From: Bradyrhizobium sp. B097
Lineage (GTDB): Bacteria; Pseudomonadota; Alphaproteobacteria; Rhizobiales; Xanthobacteraceae
DNA: 64,000 bases
Reading direction: 5' to 3'
Assembly (NCBI RefSeq): GCF_038957035.1
Contig: NZ_CP152412.1
Location: 4,956,501 to 5,020,500, forward strand
Position numbers and translations under genes: made by a program. Positions within the stretch are counted from its first letter, which is position 1; each line of letters opens with the position of its first letter. Of this stretch, positions 27,984 to 36,500 are shown piece by piece. Under the pieces are notes generated by a model. That model did no database searches, had not been told where the DNA came from, and saw nothing but the letters and a program-made list of their open reading frames with translations.

Positions 27984-28739
27984 TCAGGGGACAACGGGCT
28001 CCAATCCCCTGCTCCGTATCGCAGCAACCGCCGCCGGCGAGTGCAGGAATGCGATCAACTGCTCGGCGGCCTTCGGCTCGCCGGCGCCGGCACTGATGCC
28101 GACGCTGAAGGTGGTGTAGTTCTGCAACTCGTCCGGAAGCAGCCCTGCGAGAGCGACGCCCTCGACCCCGATGATGTTCGGCACGGTAATCACCGTGAGC
28201 TCGGCTTCGCCGCGCGCGACGGCATCGACCGGGCTCCGTCCTGTGATAGCCAAAAGCCTCGGCTTCACTTCGCCTTCGATTCCGAGGCGATCGAGCAAGC
28301 GAAGAAAATAGCTTCCGCTCACGCTGTCGCTCGAATAGGCGATCGATCTCGCCGCCAGCAATGTTCGCTTGAGGTCATCGACGGAGGCGACCTGAGGCTT
28401 CGGCGCACCGGCGCGGATCGCCACACCGGCAGCCGTACGAGCGAAGTCCGATCGCGAACCCGCGGCGATCTTACCCAGCCGGGCAAGATCATCAAGCGCC
28501 GCTGGTAGCAAGACGGCGGCATCGAACTTCTCGCCCGCTTCGATCTGCCGCTTGAGCACCGGCACGCCTTCGAAGGTCAGGACAAGCGTATGGCCGGTTG
28601 CGCGGGCGAAGGCCGGCGCTAGCTCATTGAAGGCACCCTTCATGGTCGGCGTGCTGAGAACGGCGACTTCGGCCGCGCCGCTGGCCGTGGCGCTCATTGC
28701 CAATACAAATGCCGTGGCTGCGACGCGAATATGCCCCAT
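27984..28739 (-). CDS. ModA-like periplasmic substrate-binding protein
   Basis: 251 aa. A signal peptide (RVAATAFVLAMSATASGA) precedes a type 2 periplasmic binding fold with the ModA-like order VLSTPTMKGAFNELAPAF, GEKFDAAVLLPAALDDL and GRSPVDAVARGEAELTV. ATG 28739 was chosen over ATG 28743-28745 because AGGAG abuts the earlier one and sits 6 nt from the later. It likely binds an oxyanion or small anion. No permease or ATPase gene is adjacent, so it is an orphan binding protein, divergent from a LysR-type regulator. Confidence 0.85.
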   Translation of the reverse strand: MGHIRVAATAFVLAMSATASGAAEVAVLSTPTMKGAFNELAPAFARATGHTLVLTFEGVPVLKRQIEAGEKFDAAVLLPAALDDLARLGKIAAGSRSDFARTAAGVAIRAGAPKPQVASVDDLKRTLLAARSIAYSSDSVSGSYFLRLLDRLGIEGEVKPRLLAITGRSPVDAVARGEAELTVITVPNIIGVEGVALAGLLPDELQNYTTFSVGISAGAGEPKAAEQLIAFLHSPAAVAAIRSRGLEPVVP

Positions 28740-28865
28740 CACCATCTCCTGCGTATCGAGCGGGTCCGGGCCAAGACTTCAGGCCCGGAGCTGGAGTCAG
28801 CGTGAAAACAGGAGTATCCACAAGATCGATTATTCGACAGGCCGGTAGCTTTTTAGGTACGTCAT

Positions 28866-29816
28866 ATGCGTTGGGCCGACAGGGTTGGACGTTTTCTCAA
28901 GCCTCGCGACCTCCACGTCTTCATGACGGTGGTCGAGGAGAGCAGCATGGCGAAGGCTGCCGAGCGGCTGGCGATCTCACGGCCAGTGATCTCGCGCACG
29001 ATCGCCAATCTCGAACACATGCTCGGCGCGACACTGCTCGACCGCACGGCTCGCGGCGTCGAGCCGACGCTGTTCGGCAAGGCGCTGCTCAAGCGTGGCA
29101 CCGCGGTATTCGATGAACTTCGGCAAAGCGTCGAGGAGATCGCGTTTCTCGCCGACCCCCAGGCGGGCGAGCTGCGCATTGCCTGCACCGAGGTGTGGGC
29201 CGCCGGCCTCGTGCCGGCAGCCATCGAGCGGCTGTCAAAGCGCCTGCCGCGTCTGCGCGTCAGGCTGGAGCAAGGCACTGCGCTCCATCAGTTCAACCTG
29301 CTCCGGGAGCGTCAATGCGAAATCGTGATCTCGCGGCTGCTGACGGAGACACCGGACTCCGACCTCGACATGCAGCCGCTGTTCTACGAGCCGCTAGCCG
29401 TCGTCGCCGGCCCGCAAAGCTCCTGGTCGCGCCGCCGCAAGCTGACGCTCTCAGAGCTCGTCGACGCACCGTGGATCCTGTCGACGCTGGAAGCGGAATC
29501 CGGGTCGCCGTTCGTCGAAGCATTCCGTGCCGCGAATCTGCCGATCCCCACCGCAACGATCTTCAGCAACTCGCTACACCTGCGCATCAGCCTGCTCGCC
29601 ACGGGACGCTATCTCACGCTCGTTCCGGGCTCGGCGCTGCGATTCGGTCCCGGAACTGATCTGCTCAAGGCGCTGCCTATCGCATTGCCGCGATGGCATC
29701 TGCCGACGGCGATTTTCACCCTGAAGGGCCGAATGTTGAGCCCGGTCGCGCAAGTGTTTGCCAACTGCGTTCGCGACGTTGCGAGGCCGTTTGCCCAAAG
29801 CAAGGGGGCGCCGTGA
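28866..29816 (+). CDS. LysR family transcriptional regulator
   Basis: 316 aa. The winged HTH at about residues 12-70 contains VVEESSMAKAAERLAISRPVIS (split: VVEESSMAKAAERLA and ISRPVIS) and LEHMLGATLLDRTARG. A periplasmic-binding-like effector domain follows from about residue 100. It is divergent from the ModA-like gene, with a 126-bp shared promoter region, the standard LysR layout for controlling the divergent target. Effector unknown. Confidence 0.93.
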   Translation: MRWADRVGRFLKPRDLHVFMTVVEESSMAKAAERLAISRPVISRTIANLEHMLGATLLDRTARGVEPTLFGKALLKRGTAVFDELRQSVEEIAFLADPQAGELRIACTEVWAAGLVPAAIERLSKRLPRLRVRLEQGTALHQFNLLRERQCEIVISRLLTETPDSDLDMQPLFYEPLAVVAGPQSSWSRRRKLTLSELVDAPWILSTLEAESGSPFVEAFRAANLPIPTATIFSNSLHLRISLLATGRYLTLVPGSALRFGPGTDLLKALPIALPRWHLPTAIFTLKGRMLSPVAQVFANCVRDVARPFAQSKGAP

Positions 29817-29839
29817 CGCCTTCAGCCGTCCCGCGAAAG

Positions 29840-29868
29840 AAAAAGGCCGCCCGGTTTCCCGAGCGGCC
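29840..29868 (-). terminator. Intrinsic terminator reading on the minus strand
   Basis: On the minus strand a GGCCGC stem, a one-base mismatch, an inner CGG/CCG pair and GCGGCC (29868 to 29845) are followed by TTTTTCTTT. The U-tract exists only on this strand. The transcript ended here must come from upstream of 29870, meaning the NDUFA12 gene read-through or an independent RNA. Confidence 0.75.
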
Positions 29869-30060
29869 CTTCCTGTCTCACGGTAGCCTCACATTTGCGG
29901 GCGATTTCAGGACGTCTGCACCGGGGGCCTATCTCCCGGCCGCATCCAACTCGGAGGCCGCTGCACATCGGGACAGTCGCGATCTGGAGCCCGATCCGAC
30001 GCGATGGTTTCCCATCTCCGTAAGATGGCTTCATTGAGCCGCGAAGACGTGCGCGGCGCA
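29869..30060 (-). ncRNA. Candidate structured small RNA or long 3' UTR
   Basis: The 361-bp gap between the LysR gene and the NDUFA12 gene has no convincing ORF. Its minus strand carries several local stems before the terminator at 29840-29868: CCATCT/AGATGG, ATCGGG/CCCGAT and CCGGG/CCCGG. I matched it to no known RNA family (it does not look like 6S, tmRNA, SRP or RNase P RNA). It could equally be the 3' UTR of the NDUFA12 transcript. Confidence 0.3.
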
Positions 30061-30177
30061 AGCGGCCAGCATCGGCAGCAGCCTACCTGTCCCCGCTGTT
30101 ACCGTTGTCCACAGGCGCGCGTGCGCTGCACGCGCGGCGTTACGCACGCGCACGGCAGAAACAACAATGCGTGAAGC

Positions 30178-30588
30178 TCAGCTTCCCGGCGTCCAGGCGT
30201 GATAGTCGCCGGTCGCCTTGGGGCGGCGGCCGCTCGCCAGCGTCGAGCCAGACGGACGGTAAGCCTGCGCGGTGCCGGTCATGTTCGGCAGATGCGGCTT
30301 TTCCCATTCCCGCGGCGCGTACGTCTCCTCGCTCGGGGGCACATCAACCGTGTGATGCAGCCAGCCGTGCCAGCCGGCCGGGATCCGGGACGCTTCGGCA
30401 TAGCCGTTATAGACCACCCAGCGGCGCTCGAAATGCAGCGTCGGATCGATTTCGCCGCCCTTGGTGCGGTAGTAGCGATTGCCCTGCCCGTCCTCGCCGA
30501 CCAGCTCGCCGTAGCGCGAGGTCCACAATTGCGTGCCAAAGGTCTGGCCGTTCCACCAGGTGAAGAATTTCAGCAGGAATTGTTTCAT
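30178..30588 (-). CDS. NADH:ubiquinone oxidoreductase accessory protein, NDUFA12 family
   Basis: 136 aa. The protein is the bacterial homologue of mitochondrial complex I subunit NDUFA12/B17.2, an accessory subunit kept in alphaproteobacteria. Family features are FTWWNGQTFGTQLWTSRYGE, GNRYYRTKGG, RRWVVYNGYAEASRIPAGWH and GWLHHTVDVPP. The ATG at 30588 gives the usual MKQFLLKFFTWW start; an in-frame ORF extends 51 codons further without homology. It acts at the inner membrane with complex I. DUF2155 and aat, its usual neighbours, are 9-10 kb away here, with accessory genes in between. Confidence 0.93.
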   Translation of the reverse strand: MKQFLLKFFTWWNGQTFGTQLWTSRYGELVGEDGQGNRYYRTKGGEIDPTLHFERRWVVYNGYAEASRIPAGWHGWLHHTVDVPPSEETYAPREWEKPHLPNMTGTAQAYRPSGSTLASGRRPKATGDYHAWTPGS

Positions 30589-30798
30589 GCGTGGCCGGTC
30601 GGTTCGAGGCAGTCCGGCTCTGATGCCACCTGAATCTCCAAATGTCCAGCCGCGCCCAAGGTAGCCCGGCACTCCCGGAATGGGTCCGGGTTGCGGGCCC
30701 TTTGGCGACCAAATGACGCGGTCACGAGGAGTTTTGTTCACCCGCCATACATGCGCCGCCGGTCAAGCCAAGATGACGGACAATCAATGTCGAGCGCA

Positions 30799-30823
30799 GG
30801 AACGTCTGACGGCAGAGATGGTT
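30799..30823 (+). promoter_or_regulatory. Weak EcfG-like promoter match
   Basis: GGAAC at 30799-30803, then 16 nt, then GGTT at 30820-30823, about 30 bp before the BA14K gene. One base of the -10 and the spacing differ from the better sites in this window. Treat as a possibility only. Confidence 0.25.
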
Positions 30824-30852
30824 AGACATTGTCCGCTTTAATGGAGTCCAAA

Positions 30853-31431
30853 ATGATCAATATGAAGGTTCTGAGCACCGCCGCGGCGCTGGCGCTTGCG
30901 CTGCCGTTGGCTGTGGCGCCGACCGTTTCGTTCGCCCAGTCTGCCGCGCAGATGGGCGCGATGGGCGGCGGCGGTGGTGCGCGCGGCGGCGGAGGTGGCG
31001 GAGGCCATATCGGCGGCGGCGGTGGTGGCTTTGGCGGCGGCCGTGGTGCTGCGATGGGCGGTGGCGGCGGCTGGCATGGCGGTGGTGGCGGCGGCCAGTG
31101 GGCCGGTGGCGGTGGCGGTGGTTGGCGCGGCGGCGGTGGCGGCTGGCATGGCGGCTATCACCGTGGCGGCAACGGGTTCTGGCCCGGCGCAGTGGCCGGT
31201 GCAGTCGTCGGCGGCGCCCTCGCCTCGGGTGCGTATTACGGCTCCGGCTATTACGGCTACGGCCCGAGCTACTATGACGACAGCTACGGCTATTACGACG
31301 ACAGCGCGCCTGTCGCCGTGGAAGCCGCTCCAGGCGGCGACGCGAGCTATTGCGCGCAGCGCTACAGGTCCTACGACCCGGGTTCGGGCACCTATCTCGG
31401 CTTTGACGGCCTGCGGCACCCCTGCCCGTAA
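30853..31431 (+). CDS. BA14K-like glycine-rich exported protein
   Basis: 192 aa from the ATG at 30853, which has GGAG at 30843-30846; ATGs at 30841 and 30862 are alternatives. A signal peptide (VLSTAAALALALPLAVA, cut after SFA-Q) is followed by about 90 residues of Gly/Trp/His-rich low-complexity sequence. A hydrophobic glycine segment comes next (FWPGAVAGAVVGGALASGAYY). The C-terminal BA14K-type motif CAQRYRSYDPGSGTYLGFDG ends RHPCP. BA14K proteins are exported Rhizobiales proteins, immunoreactive in Brucella; lectin-like roles have been suggested. It ends at a REP-like repeat and a bidirectional terminator. Confidence 0.85.
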   Translation: MINMKVLSTAAALALALPLAVAPTVSFAQSAAQMGAMGGGGGARGGGGGGGHIGGGGGGFGGGRGAAMGGGGGWHGGGGGGQWAGGGGGGWRGGGGGWHGGYHRGGNGFWPGAVAGAVVGGALASGAYYGSGYYGYGPSYYDDSYGYYDDSAPVAVEAAPGGDASYCAQRYRSYDPGSGTYLGFDGLRHPCP

Positions 31432-31449
31432 CGGCCTCAATGCCTGAAG

Positions 31450-31521
31450 GCATGATCCGGAAAAGTGCGAAGCGGTTTTCCCTCGCGACAAACGCGGAAC
31501 GCGTTTGCGCGGAGATCATGC
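31450..31521. repeat. REP-like palindromic repeat, family B copy 1
   Basis: The arms are GCATGATCCGG and GATCATGC, with AAGCGGTTTTCCCTCGCGAC inside. It is nearly identical to 60746-60815. It lies at the convergent junction of the BA14K and EamA genes, next to an intrinsic terminator. Confidence 0.85.
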
Positions 31522-31530
31522 CCAGGAGCT

Positions 31531-31558
31531 AAAGGGCGGCGGCAACGCCGCCCTTTTT
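31531..31558. terminator. Bidirectional intrinsic terminator
   Basis: GGGCGGCG (31534-31541), loop GCAA, CGCCGCCC (31546-31553), flanked by AAA and TTTTT. It serves the convergent BA14K (+) and EamA (-) genes; the EamA stop codon overlaps its edge. Confidence 0.8.
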
Positions 31559-32454
31559 CATGTCCGCAACGCCACCGCGACGGCTGCGAACGTCACCACC
31601 AGCGCCGCGATGTCGCTCGTGCTGAGCGGCTCGCGCAGCATGGCCGCCGCCGCCAGCACGCCGACGACAGGCACCAGCAGCGTGCCGATCGACGCGGTCG
31701 CCGCGGGCAGCCGCTCCAGCGCCGCGAACCAGCAGACATAGCAAAGGCAGAACTGGATCAGCGTCATGTAGAGCATCGACGCCCAGCCGAATTGCGACAG
31801 CGCCGCAAGCTGCGGCTGCTCGATCAGGACGCCGGCGATCGCGATCGGCACGCAGCCGATCGCAAGCTGCCAGGCCGCAAGCGACAGCGGCGGCATTGCG
31901 AGCTTGAAGAACTTGGTCAGCACCGTGCCAAGGCCAACGCAGACCGCGCCGGCGAGCGCGAACAGGAGGCCCGGCAACTTGCCGAGGCTCGCGTCAAGAC
32001 CGCCACCGCCGATCAGTGCGGCGATCCCGACGAGCGCCACGCCAAGCGCGAGCGCACGCGGCAGCGACACGCGCTCGCCGAGCACCGGCCAGGCCACCAG
32101 CGCGACCCACACCGGGATCGAGATCCCGAGCACGGCCGCCTCGCTGGCCCGCAGCCAGATCAGCGCCAGGCCCATCGACGCGACCCAGCCGCCGATCGAT
32201 AGCGTCGACACCAGCGCAAGCCGCAACCACATGCCCTTGGGGATGCGCAACGGCTGTCCGCGTGCGACCGCCACCAGCGCGAGTGCGATTGCGCCGACCA
32301 CGCCGCAGAGCCCGCGCGACGACAACGGCGGCCACTCCGTGAGCAGGAACTTCATGATCGGGAAATTGAGACCCCAGCCGGTCGAAGCGACCACCAGGAA
32401 TGCGAGGCCGAGCGGTGACAGCGGGGCGCGGCCGGCGACTGGAACTGCGGTCAT
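31558..32454 (-). CDS. EamA/DMT family transporter (1)
   Basis: 298 aa with ten predicted TM segments in two EamA repeats. FLVVASTGWGLNFPIMKFLL opens the first repeat; GERVSLPRALALGVALVGIA and PVVGVLAAAAMLREPLS are typical family segments. It is an inner-membrane metabolite exporter of unknown substrate. It is paralogous to the EamA gene at 35479-36372, which shares the GWGxNxPxxKFLLxExPPL opening; the two genes flank a response regulator and a hybrid kinase. Confidence 0.9.
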   Translation of the reverse strand: MTAVPVAGRAPLSPLGLAFLVVASTGWGLNFPIMKFLLTEWPPLSSRGLCGVVGAIALALVAVARGQPLRIPKGMWLRLALVSTLSIGGWVASMGLALIWLRASEAAVLGISIPVWVALVAWPVLGERVSLPRALALGVALVGIAALIGGGGLDASLGKLPGLLFALAGAVCVGLGTVLTKFFKLAMPPLSLAAWQLAIGCVPIAIAGVLIEQPQLAALSQFGWASMLYMTLIQFCLCYVCWFAALERLPAATASIGTLLVPVVGVLAAAAMLREPLSTSDIAALVVTFAAVAVALRT

Positions 32455-32634
32455 GGACCCGTCGTAATGTGGGCGGACAAATACAAGTGATGGTGTCAGG
32501 GCTAGCTGGAAATCTGCTTGTCAGCAAACAGCATATGCATTCTATGATACAGACTTTCCGTCTAGGTTCCGCCTTAATCGGCAGACGGGCCAAGCGAGTC
32601 GCCGGCACGCGAGGCCGCAGGAAGAGGATGCATC

Positions 32635-33039
32635 GTGCCGAGCGTTCTCGTGGTCGATGATGACCCGATGGTGTGCGTCGCCATCGAGGTGTGTTTGCAG
32701 CGCCAGGGCTTCGACGTCACCGTCGCGGATGGCGGTGAAGCGGGCATGCGCGCGCTGGACAAGGCGTCGTTCGACGTCATGCTGGTCGACGTCTTCATGC
32801 CGCATATGCGCGGTTTCGAGGCGATCCGCGTCTTCCACGAGCGCGCGCCCCATATTCCCGTGATCGCGATGTCCGGCTATGCCTTCGCCAATGCCGACCG
32901 TGCGCCGGATTTCCTGCGGATGACGATCGAGCTCGGCGCGTCGGCCTGCCTGCGCAAGCCGTTTACCCCGCAGGCGCTGGTTGCCGCCGTTAACGAATGT
33001 CTTGCGAAGTCCGCTCCTTCTGCTCGTCTTTCCAAATAA
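32635..33039 (+). CDS. Single-domain response regulator
   Basis: 134 aa REC domain only. The acidic pair is VVDDDP, the phosphoacceptor Asp52 in MLVDVFMP and the conserved Lys in CLRKPFTP. The start is GTG at 32635, supported by GGAAGAGG about 8 nt upstream; an ATG at 32628 is out of frame. It lies 19 bp before a hybrid histidine kinase on the same strand, so it is probably its partner or a branch of its phosphorelay. Confidence 0.88.
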   Translation: MPSVLVVDDDPMVCVAIEVCLQRQGFDVTVADGGEAGMRALDKASFDVMLVDVFMPHMRGFEAIRVFHERAPHIPVIAMSGYAFANADRAPDFLRMTIELGASACLRKPFTPQALVAAVNECLAKSAPSARLSK

Positions 33040-33058
33040 TTGCTCGTACTAATCGTCG

Positions 33059-35296
33059 ATGACTTCCCAGCGTCTCATCCTCGGCAGCGGCCTTGCGATC
33101 CTCCTCGTCATCAGCGCGGCGTCGATCGGGCTGGATGTCAAGTCGCGCAGCGAGATTGATTCGGTCGATCACGCACTCGGCATCCTCAAGCGCATTTCGG
33201 ATGCGCGTTCGCTGCCGCGCGGCGTCGAGAGCGCGGCACGCGGGTTCGCGCTGACGGGCGACGCCTCCTTCGCCGAAGAGTTTCGCCAGCAGAGCACCGC
33301 CCTCACCGCCGCCTTCGACGATTTGATGGCTGCGGTGAAGTCGGCCCCGGAGGAAGCGCGGCTGATCACGGGCACCAGGGCAGACGTCGCGCGCGCCGTT
33401 GCGCTCGGTGCCGAACTGATCAGGTTGCGCACGGCGGGCGACACCGCCGGCGCCGCGGCGCTGATCTCCGCGGGCGAGAGCCGCGCGCTGATGGACCAGG
33501 TCGGTGCGGCGCTCGACCGCCTGGTCACTGAAGAGCGCCGCCTGCTCGGGATTCGCACCGAACGGTCGAAGACCAATGGGCGGCTGTTGCTGGCGGTCGA
33601 CCTTGCCGGCGTGGTGATGATCCTGCTGCTCGCGGTCGCGCTGACGCTGGCGGCCCGGCGCGCCAGCCGCGAACTGCAGGGCGCGCTCAGCGCGACCAAG
33701 GCGACCAATCTGTCGCTCGAGGGCAAGGTGGCCGAACGCACCAAGGATCTCGGCACCGCGCTCGAAGAGCTCCGCCGTTCCACCTCGGTGATGGAAACCA
33801 CGTTCCGCAGCATGGCGGAGGCGGTGCTGGTGATCGACGGCGGCGGCACCGTGCTGCTCTCGAATCCGGCCGCCGAGAAGATGCTGCGCTACAAGCCGGG
33901 CATGACGGTCCGGCAGTTGCGCGCCATGAGCAACGTGTTCCAGGCCGACGGCGTCACGCCGATGCTGGCCAACGACATGCCCTCGGCCAAGGCGCTGCGC
34001 GGCGAGGAATTCGACGGGCTGGAATTCGTCGCCCGGCCGGTGCGCGGCGCGCCGGAGATTCACCTCGTGGTCTCGGGCCGGCCGCTGCGCGACGGCGAGG
34101 ACACCATCACCGGCGCGGCACTGATCTATCACGACATCACCGCCTCGCGCGAAACCGAGCACAAGCTGCAACAGGCGCAGAAGCTCGACGCCATCGGCAA
34201 GCTGACCGGCGGCGTCGCGCACGACTTCAACAACATGCTGACGGTCATCACCGGCACCACCGAGACGCTGGTTGACAGCCTGCGCAGCCAGCCGAAGCTT
34301 GCGCAAACCGCCGAGCTGATCGACCGCGCCGCCGAGCGGTGCCGCGAGCTGATCCAGCATCTGCTCGCCTTCGCCCGCCGCCAGCCGCTGGAGCCGCGCA
34401 CCGTCGACATCAACGGCACCGTGGTCGATATCGCCAAGTTGCTGCGGCCGACACTGGGCGAGCAGATCGAGATCGATCAGGTGCTCGCGCCCGATGTCGC
34501 CAGCGTCCATATCGATCCGTCGCAGCTTGCCAATTCGCTGCTCAACATGGCGATCAACGCCCGCGACGCGATGCCGAACGGCGGCAAGCTGTTGTTCGAG
34601 ACCAGCAACATCGTGCTCGACGACGCTTATGCTGCTGTCAACCCCGACATCACGCCGGGCCGTTACGTGCTGCTCGCGGTCAGCGACACCGGCACCGGCA
34701 TGTCGCACGCGGTGCAGGACAAGGTGTTCGAGCCGTTCTTCACCACCAAGGAAGTCGGCAAGGGCTCCGGCCTCGGCATGAGCATGGTGTACGGCTTCGT
34801 CAAGCAGTCCGGCGGCCACATCAAGATCTACAGCGAGGAAGGCCACGGCACCACGATCAAGCTCTATCTGCCCCCTGCCCGCGGCCAGGTCGAGGTCGAG
34901 GCCCCTGCGCCGGAGCCGCCGCGGCGCGGCAGCGAAGTCATCCTGGTCGTGGAAGACGACCAGCTGGTGCGCAACTACGTGGTCACGCAGCTCGGCGCCC
35001 TCGGCTACAAGACCATTGCCGTGCCCGACGCCCGCGCCGCGCTGGCACTGGTCGACAAGGGCGAGAAGTTCGACCTCCTGTTCACCGACGTCATCATGCC
35101 CGGCGGCATGAACGGCCGGCAGCTCGCCGACGAGGTCGCCAAGCGTCGCCCCGGCATGAAGGTGCTCTACACCTCGGGCTATACCGAGAACGCGATCGTG
35201 CATCACGGCCGCCTCGACGAGGGCGTGCTGCTGCTGGCAAAGCCCTATCGCAAGGCGCAGCTCGCCAGCATGCTGCAGCAGGCGCTGGGTGAGTAG
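33059..35296 (+). CDS. Hybrid histidine kinase: CHASE3-PAS-HisKA-HATPase-REC
   Basis: 745 aa. TM1 (about residues 5-24) and TM2 (about 182-200) flank a CHASE3-type sensor. A coiled linker and a PAS domain (about 240-360) follow. HisKA has His388 in GGVAHDFNNML, and HATPase has INARDAMPNGG, DTGTGM and GSGLGMSM. The C-terminal REC domain has Asp677 in FTDVIMPGG. It is an inner-membrane sensor whose REC domain may relay to or compete with the single-domain regulator just upstream. Stimulus unknown. It is the second CHASE3 kinase in this window, not an evident duplicate of the first. Confidence 0.9.
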   Translation: MTSQRLILGSGLAILLVISAASIGLDVKSRSEIDSVDHALGILKRISDARSLPRGVESAARGFALTGDASFAEEFRQQSTALTAAFDDLMAAVKSAPEEARLITGTRADVARAVALGAELIRLRTAGDTAGAAALISAGESRALMDQVGAALDRLVTEERRLLGIRTERSKTNGRLLLAVDLAGVVMILLLAVALTLAARRASRELQGALSATKATNLSLEGKVAERTKDLGTALEELRRSTSVMETTFRSMAEAVLVIDGGGTVLLSNPAAEKMLRYKPGMTVRQLRAMSNVFQADGVTPMLANDMPSAKALRGEEFDGLEFVARPVRGAPEIHLVVSGRPLRDGEDTITGAALIYHDITASRETEHKLQQAQKLDAIGKLTGGVAHDFNNMLTVITGTTETLVDSLRSQPKLAQTAELIDRAAERCRELIQHLLAFARRQPLEPRTVDINGTVVDIAKLLRPTLGEQIEIDQVLAPDVASVHIDPSQLANSLLNMAINARDAMPNGGKLLFETSNIVLDDAYAAVNPDITPGRYVLLAVSDTGTGMSHAVQDKVFEPFFTTKEVGKGSGLGMSMVYGFVKQSGGHIKIYSEEGHGTTIKLYLPPARGQVEVEAPAPEPPRRGSEVILVVEDDQLVRNYVVTQLGALGYKTIAVPDARAALALVDKGEKFDLLFTDVIMPGGMNGRQLADEVAKRRPGMKVLYTSGYTENAIVHHGRLDEGVLLLAKPYRKAQLASMLQQALGE

Positions 35297-35356
35297 TGCG
35301 AACGCCTGGTCATCGCATGGCGTCTCACACGGATGGAGCCGCGCTGCCCTCTCCTC

Positions 35357-35441
35357 CGTCATTGCGAGCGAAGCGAAGCAATCCATTTCGCCGCTTGTGG
35401 AGGCAATGGATTGCCGCGGCGCTGCGCGCCTCGCAATGACG
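35357..35441. repeat. REP-like palindromic repeat, family C copy 1
   Basis: CGTCATTGCGAGCG...GCAATCCA on one arm is inverted as GCAATGGATTGC...CTCGCAATGACG on the other. The related copy is at 43584-43670. It fills the convergent junction of the hybrid kinase and the second EamA gene. Confidence 0.85.
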
Positions 35442-35478
35442 CGGTTAGGTCCGCAAGTACAGAACGGGAAGAGACAGA

Positions 35479-36372
35479 CTACCTCGTCGCCAGCGCGACG
35501 CCGGCCAGCGTGAACAGCAGAGCCGTGATCTGGGTCGGCCCGAGCGGCTCGTGCAGCGCGACCGCGGAGGCGATCACGCCGATCACCGGCACCGCCATGG
35601 TGCCGATCGCCGCCACCGAGGCCGGCAGGCGGGCGAGCGCGGCGAACCAGGCGACATAGGCGACGCAGAACTGGATCAGCGTCGAATAGACCAGCAGCCA
35701 CCAGCCGACCGTCGTCACGCGATCGAGATGCGTGGTCTCGATCAGCAGGCCGATGATCGCGATCGGCACGCAGCCGAGACCGATCTGCCAGGCCGCGGCC
35801 GGGATCGGCGGCATCACCAGCGGGTATTTCTTCGCCAGCACCGTGCCGAGCGCAAAGCCGAACGCGCCGCCGAGCGCCATGATGATTCCCGGCAGCTTAT
35901 CCTTGCTCGCAGTGATGCCGTTGCCGCCCATGATCGCGGCGAGCCCTGCGAATGCCATCACCAGCGCGATGGTCCGCAGCCACGTCGGCCGCTCGCCGAG
36001 CACCGGCCAGGCCAGCAGCGAAGCCCACACCGGCATGGTGTAGGCGATCAATGCGGTCTCGCTCGCCGGCAGCCACAACAGCGCCAGCCCCATCAGCACC
36101 ATCCAGCCGGAGACGTTGAGCGCCGCATAGAGCACGAGGCGCGGCCACAGCTTGGCCTCGACATGCAGGCTCTGGGCGCGGAGCAGCGCCAGCGCAGCCA
36201 GCAGCACGGCGCCGATCACGCCGGTGATGCCGCGCAGGGTCAGCGGCGGCAGCTCGCTGAGCAGGAACTTGGTGGACGGCCAATTGAACCCCCAGCCCAC
36301 CGAGGTAATGGCGAGGAACATCAGGCCGGCGGGCGCAAGGCGCGGCCGCGCGGAAGGCTTCTGGTCTGTCAT
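35479..36372 (-). CDS. EamA/DMT family transporter (2)
   Basis: 297 aa, ten TM segments in two EamA domains, from the ATG at 36372 (MTDQKPSARPRLAPAG); upstream in-frame codons do not look coding. Conserved stretches include SVGWGFNWPSTKFLLSELPP, PVWASLLAWPVLGERPTW and AVPVIGVIASAVALHEPLG. It is a paralogue of the exporter at 31558-32454. Substrate unknown. It diverges from nrdJ, whose promoter region begins about 300 bp away. Confidence 0.9.
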   Translation of the reverse strand: MTDQKPSARPRLAPAGLMFLAITSVGWGFNWPSTKFLLSELPPLTLRGITGVIGAVLLAALALLRAQSLHVEAKLWPRLVLYAALNVSGWMVLMGLALLWLPASETALIAYTMPVWASLLAWPVLGERPTWLRTIALVMAFAGLAAIMGGNGITASKDKLPGIIMALGGAFGFALGTVLAKKYPLVMPPIPAAAWQIGLGCVPIAIIGLLIETTHLDRVTTVGWWLLVYSTLIQFCVAYVAWFAALARLPASVAAIGTMAVPVIGVIASAVALHEPLGPTQITALLFTLAGVALATR

Positions 36373-36500
36373 GGAACCCGGCAAGGGTATGAAGAGCAAG
36401 GGTACGAAGAGGAGTGAGTCGGCCGCAGCTTGCCCGCGATTTTGTCGCCCGACCATCACGCCCCTGACATGCCTGATCCTTACTTTGCCCGTAGGGCTAC

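Noticed and set aside
29822..30061. Minus-strand 79-codon ORF between the LysR and NDUFA12 genes
   Set aside because: No ribosome binding site, Arg/Cys-rich random composition, and it runs through the terminator.
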